Part shown: positions 36,510 through 45,443 of the stretch, in pieces | Layout of the letters: the number at the start of each line of letters is the position of its first letter | Numbering within the stretch: position 1 is the stretch's first letter | Assembly (NCBI RefSeq): GCF_015704865.1 | Contig: NZ_JADQTO010000001.1 | Coordinates: 62,001 to 126,000 of the forward strand | Reading direction: 5' to 3' | From: Actinoplanes aureus | Lineage (GTDB): Bacteria > Actinomycetota > Actinomycetes > Mycobacteriales > Micromonosporaceae | Length of the DNA: 64,000 bases | The notes under the pieces: model-generated | Database searches by the model: none | Told to the model about the DNA's origin: nothing | The model's input: the letters and a program-made list of their open reading frames with translations, nothing else | Made by a program: the position numbers and the translations under genes

Positions 36510-36870
36510 GCGCCGCAGGCGAACGGCAACGGGCAACCGGCAACGCTGGTAACTGGCAGCGGGTAGCAGGCAACGCAGGCGACCGGCAATGCGGGTGGCA
36601 GGCAATGCACGCAACCGGCAACGCGGGCAACCGGCAACGCCGGCAGCGGGTAGCAGGCAACCGGCAACGCGGGTGGCAGGCAACGCAGGCAACGCAGGCA
36701 ACCGGCAATGCGGTGGCAGGCGACTGGCAAACGCGGGCAACCGGCAACGCCGGCAGCAGGTGGCAGGCAACGCAGGCGACCGGCAACGCAGGCGACCGGC
36801 AACGCTGGTAACTGGCAGCGCAGCCGGTGGCAGGCAACGCAGGCAACCGGCAACGCGGGTGACAAAGCAA
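36510..36870. repeat. Minisatellite of 9-bp units
   Basis: A run of 9-base words GGCAACGCA, GGCAACCGG, GGCGACCGG and GGCAATGCG, mixed with GGTGGCAGG and GGTAGCAGG spacers, extends for about 360 bases. The period is a multiple of three, which opens long spurious frames on both strands. No protein family is apparent. Confidence 0.8.
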
Positions 36871-37257
36871 CGCGAGCCACCACCAGCGATCCGCAGTCTG
36901 CCAAAGCCGGCACCCCGGCAACCCGAGAACGACGGGCCACCCAAGGCCCATCGAGGCGCCGCATCAGGGTCCGACGCGCGGGCAGCTTCAGCCGCGCCGA
37001 CTACCGGCCACCGCTCGAGCAGGCCGGCCCCTGCGGGCGTGCCCCAGGTGACGGGCTGAGCGGACCGCGCCCGGAAGGAAGCGGAAGTCGGAGAGCGCCA
37101 GCCTCGCAAGGCGGAGACTGGAAGCTCGGGGACGCCGAACGCGGAGCGTGTGAGCCCGGGGTCCGGTGCCGCCTGCGGTCATCTGCCTTGGTCGGGCATC
37201 CCGCAGAGAGGCCGCGCGCGTGCACATCGCGCCGGCAGCGAAGGGAGACGCGGCGAG

Positions 37258-38982
37258 ATGGACCCCCTGGTCTGGGTGCTCGTGGTTGCGACCATCGTGC
37301 TCGCCGTGTCGGTGATAGCCGGGATCGTCTTCGGGGCGCGGGCGCTGCGTAACCTCAACGCCGATCGGCAGAACGCCCAGGAACGGCAGGAGCAGGCGGT
37401 CGGCGACGCGCAGGCGAAGGTCGCCGACGCGAACGCGAAGGCGGCTTCGGTACGGGCGGAGGCCGCCGCCGCCAAGGCCGAGGCCAGTGCCGCCCGGGCC
37501 GAGGCCCGCCGCGTTCTGGAGGCGGCGCACGGCGAGGCCGACACGATCCTCGAGCACGCTCACCGCCAGGCGGAGACCGACGCCGAGCAGCTACGCACCG
37601 CCGCCCGGCGATCCGGTGAGCGGGAGATCGCGCTGCTCAACGCCACGGTGAAGGAGCAGGCCGCCGAGGTGGAGCGCCGGGCCGCCCGGATCGACGAGCG
37701 GGAGCGGCTGCACGCCGAGGAGGTGGAGCGCCTGGTGGAGCGGGAGCGCCGCCTGGCCGCCCTGGAGTCCGACCTCGGCAAGCGGGAAGCGGCGCTGGCC
37801 GGGCGTGAGAAAGAGCTGACGAGAGCCGACGAGGTGAAGCGCCGCGAGCTGGAGCGGATCGCCGGGCTCACCGCGGAGACGGCGAAGAGCGAGCTGATCG
37901 AGTCGATCGAGGGTCAGGCGAAGCGCGAGGCGGCGATCCTGATCCGGGACATCGAGACCGAGGCGAAGGGCACGGCCGACACCCGGGCCCGGCACATCGT
38001 GGTCGACGCGATTCAGCGGATCGCCAGCGAGCAGACCGCGGAGAGCGTGGTCAGCGTCCTGCATCTGCCGAGCGATGAGATGAAGGGCCGGATCATCGGC
38101 CGGGAGGGCCGCAACATCCGGGCCTTCGAGTCCACCACCGGCGTGAACCTGATCATCGACGACACCCCGGAGGCGGTGCTGCTGTCCTGCTTCGATCCGG
38201 TACGCCGTGAGGTCGGCCGCCTGACGCTGGAGAAGCTGGTGCTGGACGGCCGGATTCACCCGCACCGGATCGAGGAGGTCTTCGACAGTGCCCGCAACGA
38301 GGTGGAGCGCCTCTGTGACCGGGCCGCCGAGGAGGCGCTCGTCGACGTCGGCATCACCAACATCCACCCGGAGCTGGTGAAGTTGCTGGGCCGCCTCCGG
38401 TACCGCACCAGCTACGGCCAGAACGTGCTGAAGCATCTGGTCGAGACGGCGCACATCGCCGGGATCATGGCGGCCGAGCTGGGTCTGGACGTGCCGACCA
38501 TGAAGCGGTCCGCTTTCCTGCACGACATCGGCAAGGCGCTCACCCACGAGGTGGAGGGCAGCCACGCCCTGATCGGTGCCGATCTGGCTCGTAAATACGG
38601 CGAGCACGACGACGTGGTGCACGCTATCGAAGCGCATCACAACGAGGTGCCGCCGCAGACCATCGAGGCGGTGCTGACCCAGGCCGCGGACGCCTGTTCC
38701 GGCGGCCGGCCGGGTGCGCGGCGGGAGAGCCTGGAGGCGTACGTCAAGCGTCTGGAGCGGATCGAGGAGATCGCCGGCGGCAAGGTCGGCGTCGAGAAGG
38801 TCTTCGCGATGCAGGCCGGCCGCGAGATCCGGGTGATGGTGCGGCCGGACGACATCGACGACATCGGCGCCGCGGTGCTCGCCCGGGATGTGGCGAAGCA
38901 GATCGAGGAGGAACTGACCTATCCGGGCCAGATCCGCGTCACGGTCGTACGAGAGTCCCGTGTGACGGAGCTGGCCCGGTAA
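37258..38982 (+). CDS. rny: Ribonuclease Y
   Basis: A 574-residue membrane-anchored endoribonuclease of the mRNA degradosome. An N-terminal membrane helix (about residues 5-27) is followed by a 190-residue coiled coil rich in Ala/Glu/Arg. A KH domain (MKGRIIGREGRNIRAFE, near 275) and an HD domain (AFLHDIGKALTHE then AHHNEVPP) follow. Start ATG 37258 has AAGGGAG upstream. The length is slightly above the Bacillus enzyme. The stop directly abuts that of the convergent gluD. RNase J is encoded 33 kb away in this window, so the organism has both enzymes. Confidence 0.97.
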   Translation: MDPLVWVLVVATIVLAVSVIAGIVFGARALRNLNADRQNAQERQEQAVGDAQAKVADANAKAASVRAEAAAAKAEASAARAEARRVLEAAHGEADTILEHAHRQAETDAEQLRTAARRSGEREIALLNATVKEQAAEVERRAARIDERERLHAEEVERLVERERRLAALESDLGKREAALAGREKELTRADEVKRRELERIAGLTAETAKSELIESIEGQAKREAAILIRDIETEAKGTADTRARHIVVDAIQRIASEQTAESVVSVLHLPSDEMKGRIIGREGRNIRAFESTTGVNLIIDDTPEAVLLSCFDPVRREVGRLTLEKLVLDGRIHPHRIEEVFDSARNEVERLCDRAAEEALVDVGITNIHPELVKLLGRLRYRTSYGQNVLKHLVETAHIAGIMAAELGLDVPTMKRSAFLHDIGKALTHEVEGSHALIGADLARKYGEHDDVVHAIEAHHNEVPPQTIEAVLTQAADACSGGRPGARRESLEAYVKRLERIEEIAGGKVGVEKVFAMQAGREIRVMVRPDDIDDIGAAVLARDVAKQIEEELTYPGQIRVTVVRESRVTELAR

Positions 38983-39840
38983 TCAGATCTGACGGGTGGC
39001 GTCGGTCAGCGGCACCGGCTCCACGGCCTTGCTCTTCGGCAGCCGGGTCATCCGCCGTTGCAGCCACCAGGCCAGGACCGACAGCATGCCGCAGAGGGTG
39101 ATGTAGATGGCCGCGATGACCAGGTAAGACGGCACGTACGGCAGCCCGAAGGCCAGCCGGCCACCGATCGTCTTGCCGACCGTGAGCAGTTCCGGGTACG
39201 TGATGATGAAGCCCAGGGCGGTGTCCTTGAGCAGCACCACGAGCTGGCTGACGATGGCCGGCAGCATGGCCCGGAACGCCTGCGGCAGCAGGATCAGCCG
39301 CAGCACCTGGTTCTTCCGCATGCCGATGGCGTAGGCGGCCTCGGACTGCCCCTTCGCCACCGCGTTGATCCCGGCGCGGAAGATCTCCGCCAGCACCGAG
39401 CCGTTGTACAGCGTGAGGCCGATGATCAGCGCCCACATCTTGTCGATCGACCAGCCGTACTGCAGGGGCACGTAGTAGCCGAAGAAGATCAGGATTAGCA
39501 GCGGGATCGCCCGGAACAGCTCGACCACGGTGGTCGAGGGAGCCCGGAGGAGAGTGCGATCACTGAGCCGTCCGGCGGCGAAGACGGCGCCGAAGAGCAG
39601 CGCGAGCACCGCCGCGATGCCGGCCGCCTTCAGCGTGAACCAGAGGCCCTCGAGCAGTTCCCTCTGCACGGCCTTGAACTTGAACTGCTCCCAGCGGCGG
39701 GCCTCGAACTGGCCGGTCTCCCAGAACCGGTAGACCACGAAGGCGAGCAATCCGAGGATCGCCACGGTGGCCAGCACGCCGATCAGCGCGTTGCGGCGGC
39801 GCCCACGGGGGCCGGGCAGGTCGTACAACGCCGAACTCAT
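38983..39840 (-). CDS. gluD: Glutamate-type ABC transporter permease GluD
   Basis: A 285-residue polar amino-acid permease of the HisMQ family, with a cytoplasmic N-terminus, one early helix and about five more. The EAA loop is visible as GQSEAAYAIGMRKNQVLRLILLPQAFR. It is the last gene of gluABCD. The ATG at 39840 overlaps the gluC stop (ATGA). It is longer than GluC because of an extra N-terminal helix, the usual pattern of Corynebacterium GluD. Confidence 0.92.
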   Translation of the reverse strand: MSSALYDLPGPRGRRRNALIGVLATVAILGLLAFVVYRFWETGQFEARRWEQFKFKAVQRELLEGLWFTLKAAGIAAVLALLFGAVFAAGRLSDRTLLRAPSTTVVELFRAIPLLILIFFGYYVPLQYGWSIDKMWALIIGLTLYNGSVLAEIFRAGINAVAKGQSEAAYAIGMRKNQVLRLILLPQAFRAMLPAIVSQLVVLLKDTALGFIITYPELLTVGKTIGGRLAFGLPYVPSYLVIAAIYITLCGMLSVLAWWLQRRMTRLPKSKAVEPVPLTDATRQI

Positions 39841-40493
39841 CGCGACACCGCCCACTTACGCTCGAGGGACCGCTGCAGTAGCACCAGGGGTGTGATCAGG
39901 ATCAGGAAGCCGATCGTGATCCAGATCAGCACGATGAACTGAGGCTCACCGCGCTCAGACATGTACGCCGGAATCGCACCGGCCTCCAGCACCGAGAACC
40001 CGGCCGCGATCGTGGTGTTCTTCAGCATGGCGATCATGACGCTCATCAGCGGCGGCACCATGGCCCGGACCGCCTGCGGCAGGATGACCTGGCCGAGCAC
40101 CTGGTCGAAGGTCATGCCGATCGCCCGAGCCGCCTCGGCCTGCCCGGGGGCCACCGTGTTCACGCCCGAGCGGACCACCTCGCAGACGAACGCCGCGGTG
40201 TAGACGGTGAGGGCGATGCACGCGCTCGGGAAGTAGTCGATGTTGACGTCGAGCTTCGGGACGGCGAAAACCAGAAACGCGAAGACCAGCGTCAGCGGTG
40301 TGTTGCGCACGATGTTGACGTAGGTGGCACCGAACCAGCGCAGCGCCGGGATCGGTGAGACCCGGAACGCGCCGAGCAGCGTGCCGAGCACCAGGCTGCC
40401 GACCGCGCTGTACAGGAACAGCTGCACCGTGTTGCTGAAGCCGTCGGCGAACAGGCTCCAGTTGTCCGTCAGTACGCGAAGGAATTCCGTCAT
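39837..40493 (-). CDS. gluC: Glutamate-type ABC transporter permease GluC
   Basis: A 218-residue permease with about five membrane helices and the EAA loop GQAEAARAIGMTFDQVLGQVILPQAVR. It pairs with GluD to form the channel. The gene lies 69 bases after gluB, and that gap contains a strong hairpin. It overlaps gluD by four bases. Confidence 0.92.
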   Translation of the reverse strand: MTEFLRVLTDNWSLFADGFSNTVQLFLYSAVGSLVLGTLLGAFRVSPIPALRWFGATYVNIVRNTPLTLVFAFLVFAVPKLDVNIDYFPSACIALTVYTAAFVCEVVRSGVNTVAPGQAEAARAIGMTFDQVLGQVILPQAVRAMVPPLMSVMIAMLKNTTIAAGFSVLEAGAIPAYMSERGEPQFIVLIWITIGFLILITPLVLLQRSLERKWAVSR

Positions 40494-40511
40494 GCCCCGT
40501 CCTTTAAATCA

Positions 40512-40551
40512 CCGGCCGGCGCCGGGTGGCGAACCACCCGACGCCGGCCGG
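40512..40551 (-). terminator. Stem-loop between gluB and gluC
   Basis: Eighteen-base arms (40512-40529, 40534-40551, one mismatch) close a loop that reads TTCG on the transcribed strand. In binding-protein operons such stems act as partial terminators or protect the upstream message, giving more GluB than permease. Confidence 0.8.
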
Positions 40552-40562
40552 CGCGGCGTTGA

Positions 40563-41498
40563 TCAGTAGCGCTCGAGGGTCGGCGGGCTGGCCGGCGAAC
40601 CCGACTTGCCCAGCGTGCCGTCGTAGATCTTCTGCCAGGTGCCGTCCTTGAACGCGGCCTCCAGCTGGTCGTTCACGTAGTCGCGGAAGGCCTTGTCGTC
40701 CTTGGGCAGGCCGATGCCGTACTTCTCCGTGCTGAACGGCTGGCCGACCACCTTCAGGTCGTCCGGGCTCTGCGCGGCGTAGCCCTTGAGGATCGCGTCG
40801 TCCGTGGTGACCGCGTCGACCTTCTTGTCAAGCAGCTGCGAGACGCACTCGGAGTAGGTCTTGAACTCGACGATGTTCTCCGGCTCGGTGAGCGCCTCGT
40901 CGCGAACCCGCTGGATCGGCGTGGAGCCGGTCGCGGAGCAGACCTTCTTGCCCTTCAGGGTGTCCTTGCCGGTGATCGCCGACTCGTCCTTGCGGACCAG
41001 CAGGTCCTGGCCGGCCACGAAGTACGGGCCCGCGAACGAGACGTCGGCCTTGCGCTTGTCGGTGATCGAGTAGGTGCCGACGTAGTAGTCGATCTCCCCA
41101 CCCTTGATCGCCGTCTCCCGGTTGGCGGACGGGATCTCCTTGTACTCGATCTTCGCCGGGTCGACGCCGAGCTTCGACGCGAGGTACTGCGCCGTCTCGA
41201 TGTCGAACCCGCAGCGGGTGCCCGCGGTGTCCTTGTAGCCCAGGTTCGGCTGGTCGAACTTGACGCCGACCACCACCTTGCCAGCGGACTTGATCTTGTC
41301 AAAGGTGGGGCTGCCGGTGACGGCCGCCGCCGTGTCCGCAGTGAAGGTGGTGCCCGACGTCGAGCAGGTGTCCGAGGCCGGCGCGGCGCCGCTGCCGTTG
41401 CCGGCGCCGCTCGGAGTCGGGGTCCCCTCCTCGCCACAGGCGGTCAGGGTGAACGCGAAGGCCGCCGCGGCGACCACCGCTACCCGCTTCATACGCAT
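40563..41498 (-). CDS. gluB: Glutamate-type ABC transporter substrate-binding lipoprotein GluB
   Basis: A 311-residue lipoprotein. The signal peptide ends in the lipobox LTAC, followed by a Gly/Pro/Ser linker, then a family 3 solute-binding domain (KVVVGVKFDQPNLGYKD, RCGFDIETAQYLASKLG, DYYVGTYSITDKRK). The ATG at 41498 has AGGAG seven bases before it; a TTG at 41504 is less likely. Corynebacterium GluB binds glutamate; close relatives also bind aspartate or glutamine. Confidence 0.92.
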   Translation of the reverse strand: MRMKRVAVVAAAAFAFTLTACGEEGTPTPSGAGNGSGAAPASDTCSTSGTTFTADTAAAVTGSPTFDKIKSAGKVVVGVKFDQPNLGYKDTAGTRCGFDIETAQYLASKLGVDPAKIEYKEIPSANRETAIKGGEIDYYVGTYSITDKRKADVSFAGPYFVAGQDLLVRKDESAITGKDTLKGKKVCSATGSTPIQRVRDEALTEPENIVEFKTYSECVSQLLDKKVDAVTTDDAILKGYAAQSPDDLKVVGQPFSTEKYGIGLPKDDKAFRDYVNDQLEAAFKDGTWQKIYDGTLGKSGSPASPPTLERY

Positions 41499-41536
41499 GC
41501 TCAATCTCCTCTTGTAGTGACAGGAAAGGGCAACGG

Positions 41537-42289
41537 TCAGTGCGTCAAGATCTTGGACAGGAAGTCCCGCGCCCGTTCCGTCTTCGGATTCGCGAAGAAT
41601 TCGGCCGGCGCGGCCTCTTCGACCAGTTGTCCATCTGCCATGAATACGACACGGTTGGCCGCATGTCGGGCGAAACCCATCTCATGGGTGACCACGACCA
41701 TGGTCATGCCCTCGGCGGCCAGCGAGGTCATCACGTCCAGCACCTCGCCGACCATCTCCGGGTCGAGTGCGCTGGTGGGCTCGTCGAAGAGCAGTGCCTT
41801 GGGCTGCATGGCGAGCGCGCGAGCGATCGCGACCCGCTGCTGCTGTCCACCGGAGAGCTGGGCCGGGTACTTGTCGGCCTGGCTGGCGATGCCGACCCGC
41901 TCGAGCAGGCCCATGGCGCGGTCCCGGACCGCCGCCGGCTTCTCCTTGCGCACCTTGACCGGGCCCAGCATGACGTTCTGCAGGATGGTCTTGTGCGCGA
42001 ACAGGTTGAAGGACTGGAAAACCATGCCGACCTCGCTGCGCAGGCGGGCCAGGGCCCGGCCCTCCGCGGGCAGCGGTTGTCCGTCGAAGGTGATCGTGCC
42101 CGAGTCGATAGGCTCCAGCCGGTTGATGGCGCGGCACAGCGTGGACTTGCCGGACCCGGAGGGTCCGATCACGACCACCACCTCACCGCGTGCGACAGAC
42201 AGATTCACGTCCTGTAGCACATGCAGTGGGCCGAACCACTTGTTGACCTTCTCAAGGACGATGAGAGCCTCGTCTGCCACCCGGTCCAT
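41537..42289 (-). CDS. gluA: Glutamate-type ABC transporter ATPase GluA
   Basis: A 250-residue polar amino-acid ABC ATPase: Walker [11 protein letters not shown]-loop [10 protein letters not shown], signature LSGGQQQR, Walker [14 protein letters not shown] and the H-loop VVVTHEMGF. It is the first gene of gluABCD on the minus strand. The 119-base gap to the divergent plus-strand gene holds the promoter region. Confidence 0.94.
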   Translation of the reverse strand: MDRVADEALIVLEKVNKWFGPLHVLQDVNLSVARGEVVVVIGPSGSGKSTLCRAINRLEPIDSGTITFDGQPLPAEGRALARLRSEVGMVFQSFNLFAHKTILQNVMLGPVKVRKEKPAAVRDRAMGLLERVGIASQADKYPAQLSGGQQQRVAIARALAMQPKALLFDEPTSALDPEMVGEVLDVMTSLAAEGMTMVVVTHEMGFARHAANRVVFMADGQLVEEAAPAEFFANPKTERARDFLSKILTH

Positions 42290-42408
42290 CCGCTCGGTTG
42301 TCGGTTCACTCGAATGGACACACCTTATGGGGCGGTCAGTATCGGATCGTGTCGAGAATGGTCACGGAGCGGTAACACAGCAGGTGCGCGGCGGATGAGG
42401 TGGACAGC

Positions 42409-42846
42409 ATGATGGGTATGGCGGCAGACGGCCTCTGGAATTGGAGTGTGGCCGCGCGGATCGACCCCGACCTGATAAGGGGCGCGCTGGCCGGTGCGCT
42501 GGAGCAACCTGTGCACGATCTGGTTCCCGGCGACACGCTGCTCTGCGACGTCTATCACGTCCGTGGCGACTTTCCGACAGTCGTCGACGTCTACCTCGCG
42601 CCTTCCGAGGTCGCCGAGGAGACCATCGCGAGCGCCGTCGCGGTCCGGCTGCGTGCCGCGGTCCTGCTTCCCGACGACACCCTCGACCCGTCGCGGTACG
42701 TGCTGGCGGAGCCGGACGGGACCCTGCGACCGGTGCACGTCGACGAACGGGAGACCGACGACGGCCCGGAACGGCGGGTGCTGCATCCCTGCGACGGCCG
42801 CGACCCCAGATGTAGCCGGACGCCGGAGCGGCCCGCCGCCGCGTAA
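42409..42846 (+). CDS. Hypothetical protein next to miaB
   Basis: A 145-residue protein I do not recognise. Codon bias is normal for the genome. The middle has an alternating hydrophobic pattern (TLLCDVYHVRGDFPTVVDVYL) followed by a helix and a second strand region, suggesting a small alpha-beta fold; there is no signal peptide or membrane helix. The start is uncertain: ATG 42409 is preferred, with ATG 42412, ATG 42418 and GTG 42400 possible. It lies 21 bases before miaB on the same strand and is probably co-transcribed with it. Confidence 0.6.
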   Translation: MMGMAADGLWNWSVAARIDPDLIRGALAGALEQPVHDLVPGDTLLCDVYHVRGDFPTVVDVYLAPSEVAEETIASAVAVRLRAAVLLPDDTLDPSRYVLAEPDGTLRPVHVDERETDDGPERRVLHPCDGRDPRCSRTPERPAAA

Positions 42847-42867
42847 CGGGTAGCCTGGTCAATTGCC

Positions 42868-44352
42868 ATGACTACCGAGATGCAGGGTGGCCCGCGCACC
42901 TATGACGTGCGCACGTACGGCTGCCAGATGAACGTGCACGACAGCGAGCGGATCTCCGGCCTGATGGAGGACGCCGGCTACGTGCGCGCCGCCGACGCCG
43001 ACGCGGCGGACGTCGTGGTCTTCAACACCTGCGCGGTACGCGAGAACGCCGACAACCGCCTCTACGGCAACCTCGGCCACCTGCGCCCGACGAAGCTGAA
43101 GAACCCGGGCATGCAGATCGCGGTCGGCGGTTGCCTCGCGCAGAAGGACAAGGGCGACATCGTCAAGAAGGCGCCCTGGGTCGACGTGGTCTTCGGCACC
43201 CACAACATCGGCTCGCTGCCGGCGATGCTGGAACGCGCCCGGCACAACGAGGAGGCGCAGGTCGAGATCCTCGAGTCGCTCGAGGTCTTCCCCTCCACGC
43301 TGCCGACCAAGCGCGAGTCGACGTACGCGGGCTGGGTTTCCATCTCTGTCGGTTGTAACAACACGTGCACGTTCTGCATCGTCCCGAGCCTGCGCGGCAA
43401 GGAGAAGGACCGCCGCCCCGGCGACATCCTCGCCGAGGTCCGCGCGCTGGTCGCCGAGGGCGTCCTCGAGGTGACCCTGCTCGGCCAGAACGTGAATTCC
43501 TACGGCGTCGAGTTCGGCGACCGGCTCGCCTTCGGCAAGCTGCTGCGCGCCTGCGGCGAGGTGGAGGGCCTGGAGCGGGTCCGGTTCACCAGCCCGCACC
43601 CGAAGGACTTCACCGACGACGTGATCGCGGCGATGGCCGAGACGCCGAACGTCTGCCACTCGCTGCACATGCCCCTGCAGTCCGGCTCCGACCGGGTGCT
43701 GAAGGCGATGCGCCGCAGCTACCGCCAGGAGAAGTACCTGGGGATCATCGAGAAGGTCCGGGCCGCGATGCCGGACGCCGCGATCACCACCGACATCATC
43801 GTCGGCTTCCCCGGCGAGACCGAGGAGGACTTCGAGCAGACCCTCGAGGTGGTCCGTCAGGCCCGCTTCTCCAGCGCCTTCACCTTCCAGTACTCCAAGC
43901 GTCCCGGCACGCCTGCCGCCACCATGGAGGAGCAGGTGCCCAAGGCGGTCGTGCAGGACCGCTACAACCGCCTCATCGCCACCCTCGAAGAGATCACCTG
44001 GGACGAGAACAAGAAGCTCGTCGGCGAGAAGGTCGAGGTTCTGGTCGCGGTCGGCGAGGGCCGCAAGGACGAGCGCACCGGCCGGATGAGCGGCCGCGCC
44101 CGCGACGGCCGACTCGTGCATTTCGCCACCGGCGGCATCGCGCCGCGCCCCGGCGACATCGTCGAGACCGTGATCACCTACGCGGCGCCGCACCACCTCA
44201 ACGCCGACGGCGACCCGCTCAGCCACCGCCGCACGCGCGCCGGCGACGCGTTCGAAGCCGGCCGCACACCCAAGCTCAAGGGCGTCTCCCTGGGCCTGCC
44301 CTCGATCGGCGTGCCGGCTCCGCTGCCGCCCGCCGAGGGCTGCGCCCTCTGA
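42868..44352 (+). CDS. miaB: tRNA-2-methylthio-N6-dimethylallyladenosine synthase MiaB
   Basis: A 494-residue radical-SAM methylthiotransferase acting on i6A37 of tRNAs, the modification begun by MiaA (encoded at 60.6 kb). The UPF0004 domain cysteines are in [17 protein letters not shown] and GGCLAQ, and the radical-SAM motif is CNNTCTFC near residue 170. A TRAM domain and a 45-residue actinobacterial tail follow. In related genomes miaB and miaA lie a few genes apart; here about 15 kb of other genes separates miaB from the DUF349-miaA block. Confidence 0.97.
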   Translation: MTTEMQGGPRTYDVRTYGCQMNVHDSERISGLMEDAGYVRAADADAADVVVFNTCAVRENADNRLYGNLGHLRPTKLKNPGMQIAVGGCLAQKDKGDIVKKAPWVDVVFGTHNIGSLPAMLERARHNEEAQVEILESLEVFPSTLPTKRESTYAGWVSISVGCNNTCTFCIVPSLRGKEKDRRPGDILAEVRALVAEGVLEVTLLGQNVNSYGVEFGDRLAFGKLLRACGEVEGLERVRFTSPHPKDFTDDVIAAMAETPNVCHSLHMPLQSGSDRVLKAMRRSYRQEKYLGIIEKVRAAMPDAAITTDIIVGFPGETEEDFEQTLEVVRQARFSSAFTFQYSKRPGTPAATMEEQVPKAVVQDRYNRLIATLEEITWDENKKLVGEKVEVLVAVGEGRKDERTGRMSGRARDGRLVHFATGGIAPRPGDIVETVITYAAPHHLNADGDPLSHRRTRAGDAFEAGRTPKLKGVSLGLPSIGVPAPLPPAEGCAL

Positions 44353-44480
44353 TTCAAGCCCCGCGGTGGTCCGGGTCCGCTCATCGCTGACGCCTTTTTT
44401 GAGGTACGCGCCACCACAGTCCCGCCGAGCCACGCGATCATCCGCCCGCGCACGGCCGCAGCGCGGGGTTCGCGCGAGGC

Positions 44481-45359
44481 TCAGACCGACCGGGCGGCGG
44501 CCCGGAGATGGTCCAGCAGCGCCGTGGTGCCCGGTGGGTCGGGTGGCTCGCCGAGCACCGCGACCCACACCCGGCGCCCGGGTCCGGACAGCGGCGTCAC
44601 CCGGACGCGCGGGTCGCGATGTGCCGCCAGGGCGAGCGCCGGCAGCGTGGTCACGCCCAGCCCGGCGGCGACCAGAGCCTGCACCGCCACGTAGTCGTCG
44701 GTGGTGAACCGGATGTCCGGCGTGAAGCCCTCCGCCGCGCAGGCACTCAGCAACCGGCTCCGGCAGCGTTCGCAGCCGCCGATCCACGGACGGTCCCGAT
44801 GGTCGGCGAGTCGGTCGCCCGGCCAGTCCGCGGGCGCCACCAGATAAGTCGGCTCGTCGATCAGCGGTTCCCGCCGCAGCCCGTCCAGGTCCGGCGTGGC
44901 CTCGCCCGGGTGGCTGAAGAGCAGCGCGACGTCGGCGTCACCGCTGCGCAGCAGCCGGACCGCCGCGGGCGGCTCGGCCTCGGTGAAGCGCAGGTCGACG
45001 CCGGGATGCGCGGCGGCGAACCCGGCCGCGGCGACCGGCACGAAGGTGCCCAGCGCGGACGGGAAGGCGGCCAGCCGGACCCGGCCACTGCGCAGCCCGG
45101 TGTGCGCGGCCAGTTCCGCCTCGGCGGCCGCGAGCCGTCCGAGGATCTCCTCGGCCCGGTCGGCGAGCATCCGGCCGGCCTCGGTCAGCCGCACACCGCG
45201 GCCGACCCGCTGGAGCAGCCGGCTGCCGGTCTCCGCCTCCAGGCGGGCCAGGTGGTGGCTCACCGACGGCTGCGCGTAGTGCAGAGCCTGCGCCGCGGCG
45301 GTCACCGTGCCGTGGCGGGCGACCGCGACAAGCACTTGGAGCCGGGTGACGTCGAGCAT
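44481..45359 (-). CDS. LysR family transcriptional regulator
   Basis: A 292-residue LysR-type regulator: winged helix at residues 1-60 (LQVLVAVARHGTVTAAAQALHYAQPSVSHHLARLE region) and a periplasmic-binding-like effector domain after residue 90. A C-x2-C pair (GGCERCRSR) sits in the effector domain. It is divergent from the threonine dehydratase-like gene with an 84-base spacer that contains an inverted repeat, so it very likely controls that gene. Confidence 0.9.
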   Translation of the reverse strand: MLDVTRLQVLVAVARHGTVTAAAQALHYAQPSVSHHLARLEAETGSRLLQRVGRGVRLTEAGRMLADRAEEILGRLAAAEAELAAHTGLRSGRVRLAAFPSALGTFVPVAAAGFAAAHPGVDLRFTEAEPPAAVRLLRSGDADVALLFSHPGEATPDLDGLRREPLIDEPTYLVAPADWPGDRLADHRDRPWIGGCERCRSRLLSACAAEGFTPDIRFTTDDYVAVQALVAAGLGVTTLPALALAAHRDPRVRVTPLSGPGRRVWVAVLGEPPDPPGTTALLDHLRAAARSV

Positions 45360-45397
45360 TCGGCCAACATATCAATGCTGTCTATAGATCAGCGAGA

Positions 45398-45418
45398 ACA
45401 TAGGCATTGGACCTATGT
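45398..45418. promoter_or_regulatory. Inverted repeat between lysR and dehydratase genes
   Basis: ACATAGG-CATTGGA-CCTATGT has perfect 7-base arms and contains a T-N11-A core, the shape of a LysR-type binding site. It lies 26 bases before the dehydratase ATG. An AT-rich ATCAATGCTGTCTATAGAT segment next to it (about 45371-45389) may be a second site. Confidence 0.5.
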
Positions 45419-45443
45419 GACGGTCGCACCGGACGATCGCAGC

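Larger units (their letters stand above)
35060..37257. other. 2.2 kb gene-free region between recX and rny
   Basis: No open frame here has protein-like composition or a recognisable family. The region holds a small dyad (35079-35095), a 75-bp tandem repeat (35253-35530), and diverged copies of a longer block containing CTGGCCGGCTCGG words (35560-35730). A relatively AT-rich stretch (35880-36260) has a short AAGATC/GATCTTTT dyad near 35907-35931, and a 9-bp-based repeat array lies at 36510-36870. The AT-rich part could hold promoters or a small RNA, but nothing definite is visible. The last 100 bases lead into rny. Confidence 0.6.

Noticed and set aside
36287-36964. Cys/Pro/Leu-rich minus-strand frame across the 9-bp minisatellite
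   Set aside because: Sequence is a direct translation of the 9-mer repeats; no conserved domain or plausible signal peptide arrangement.
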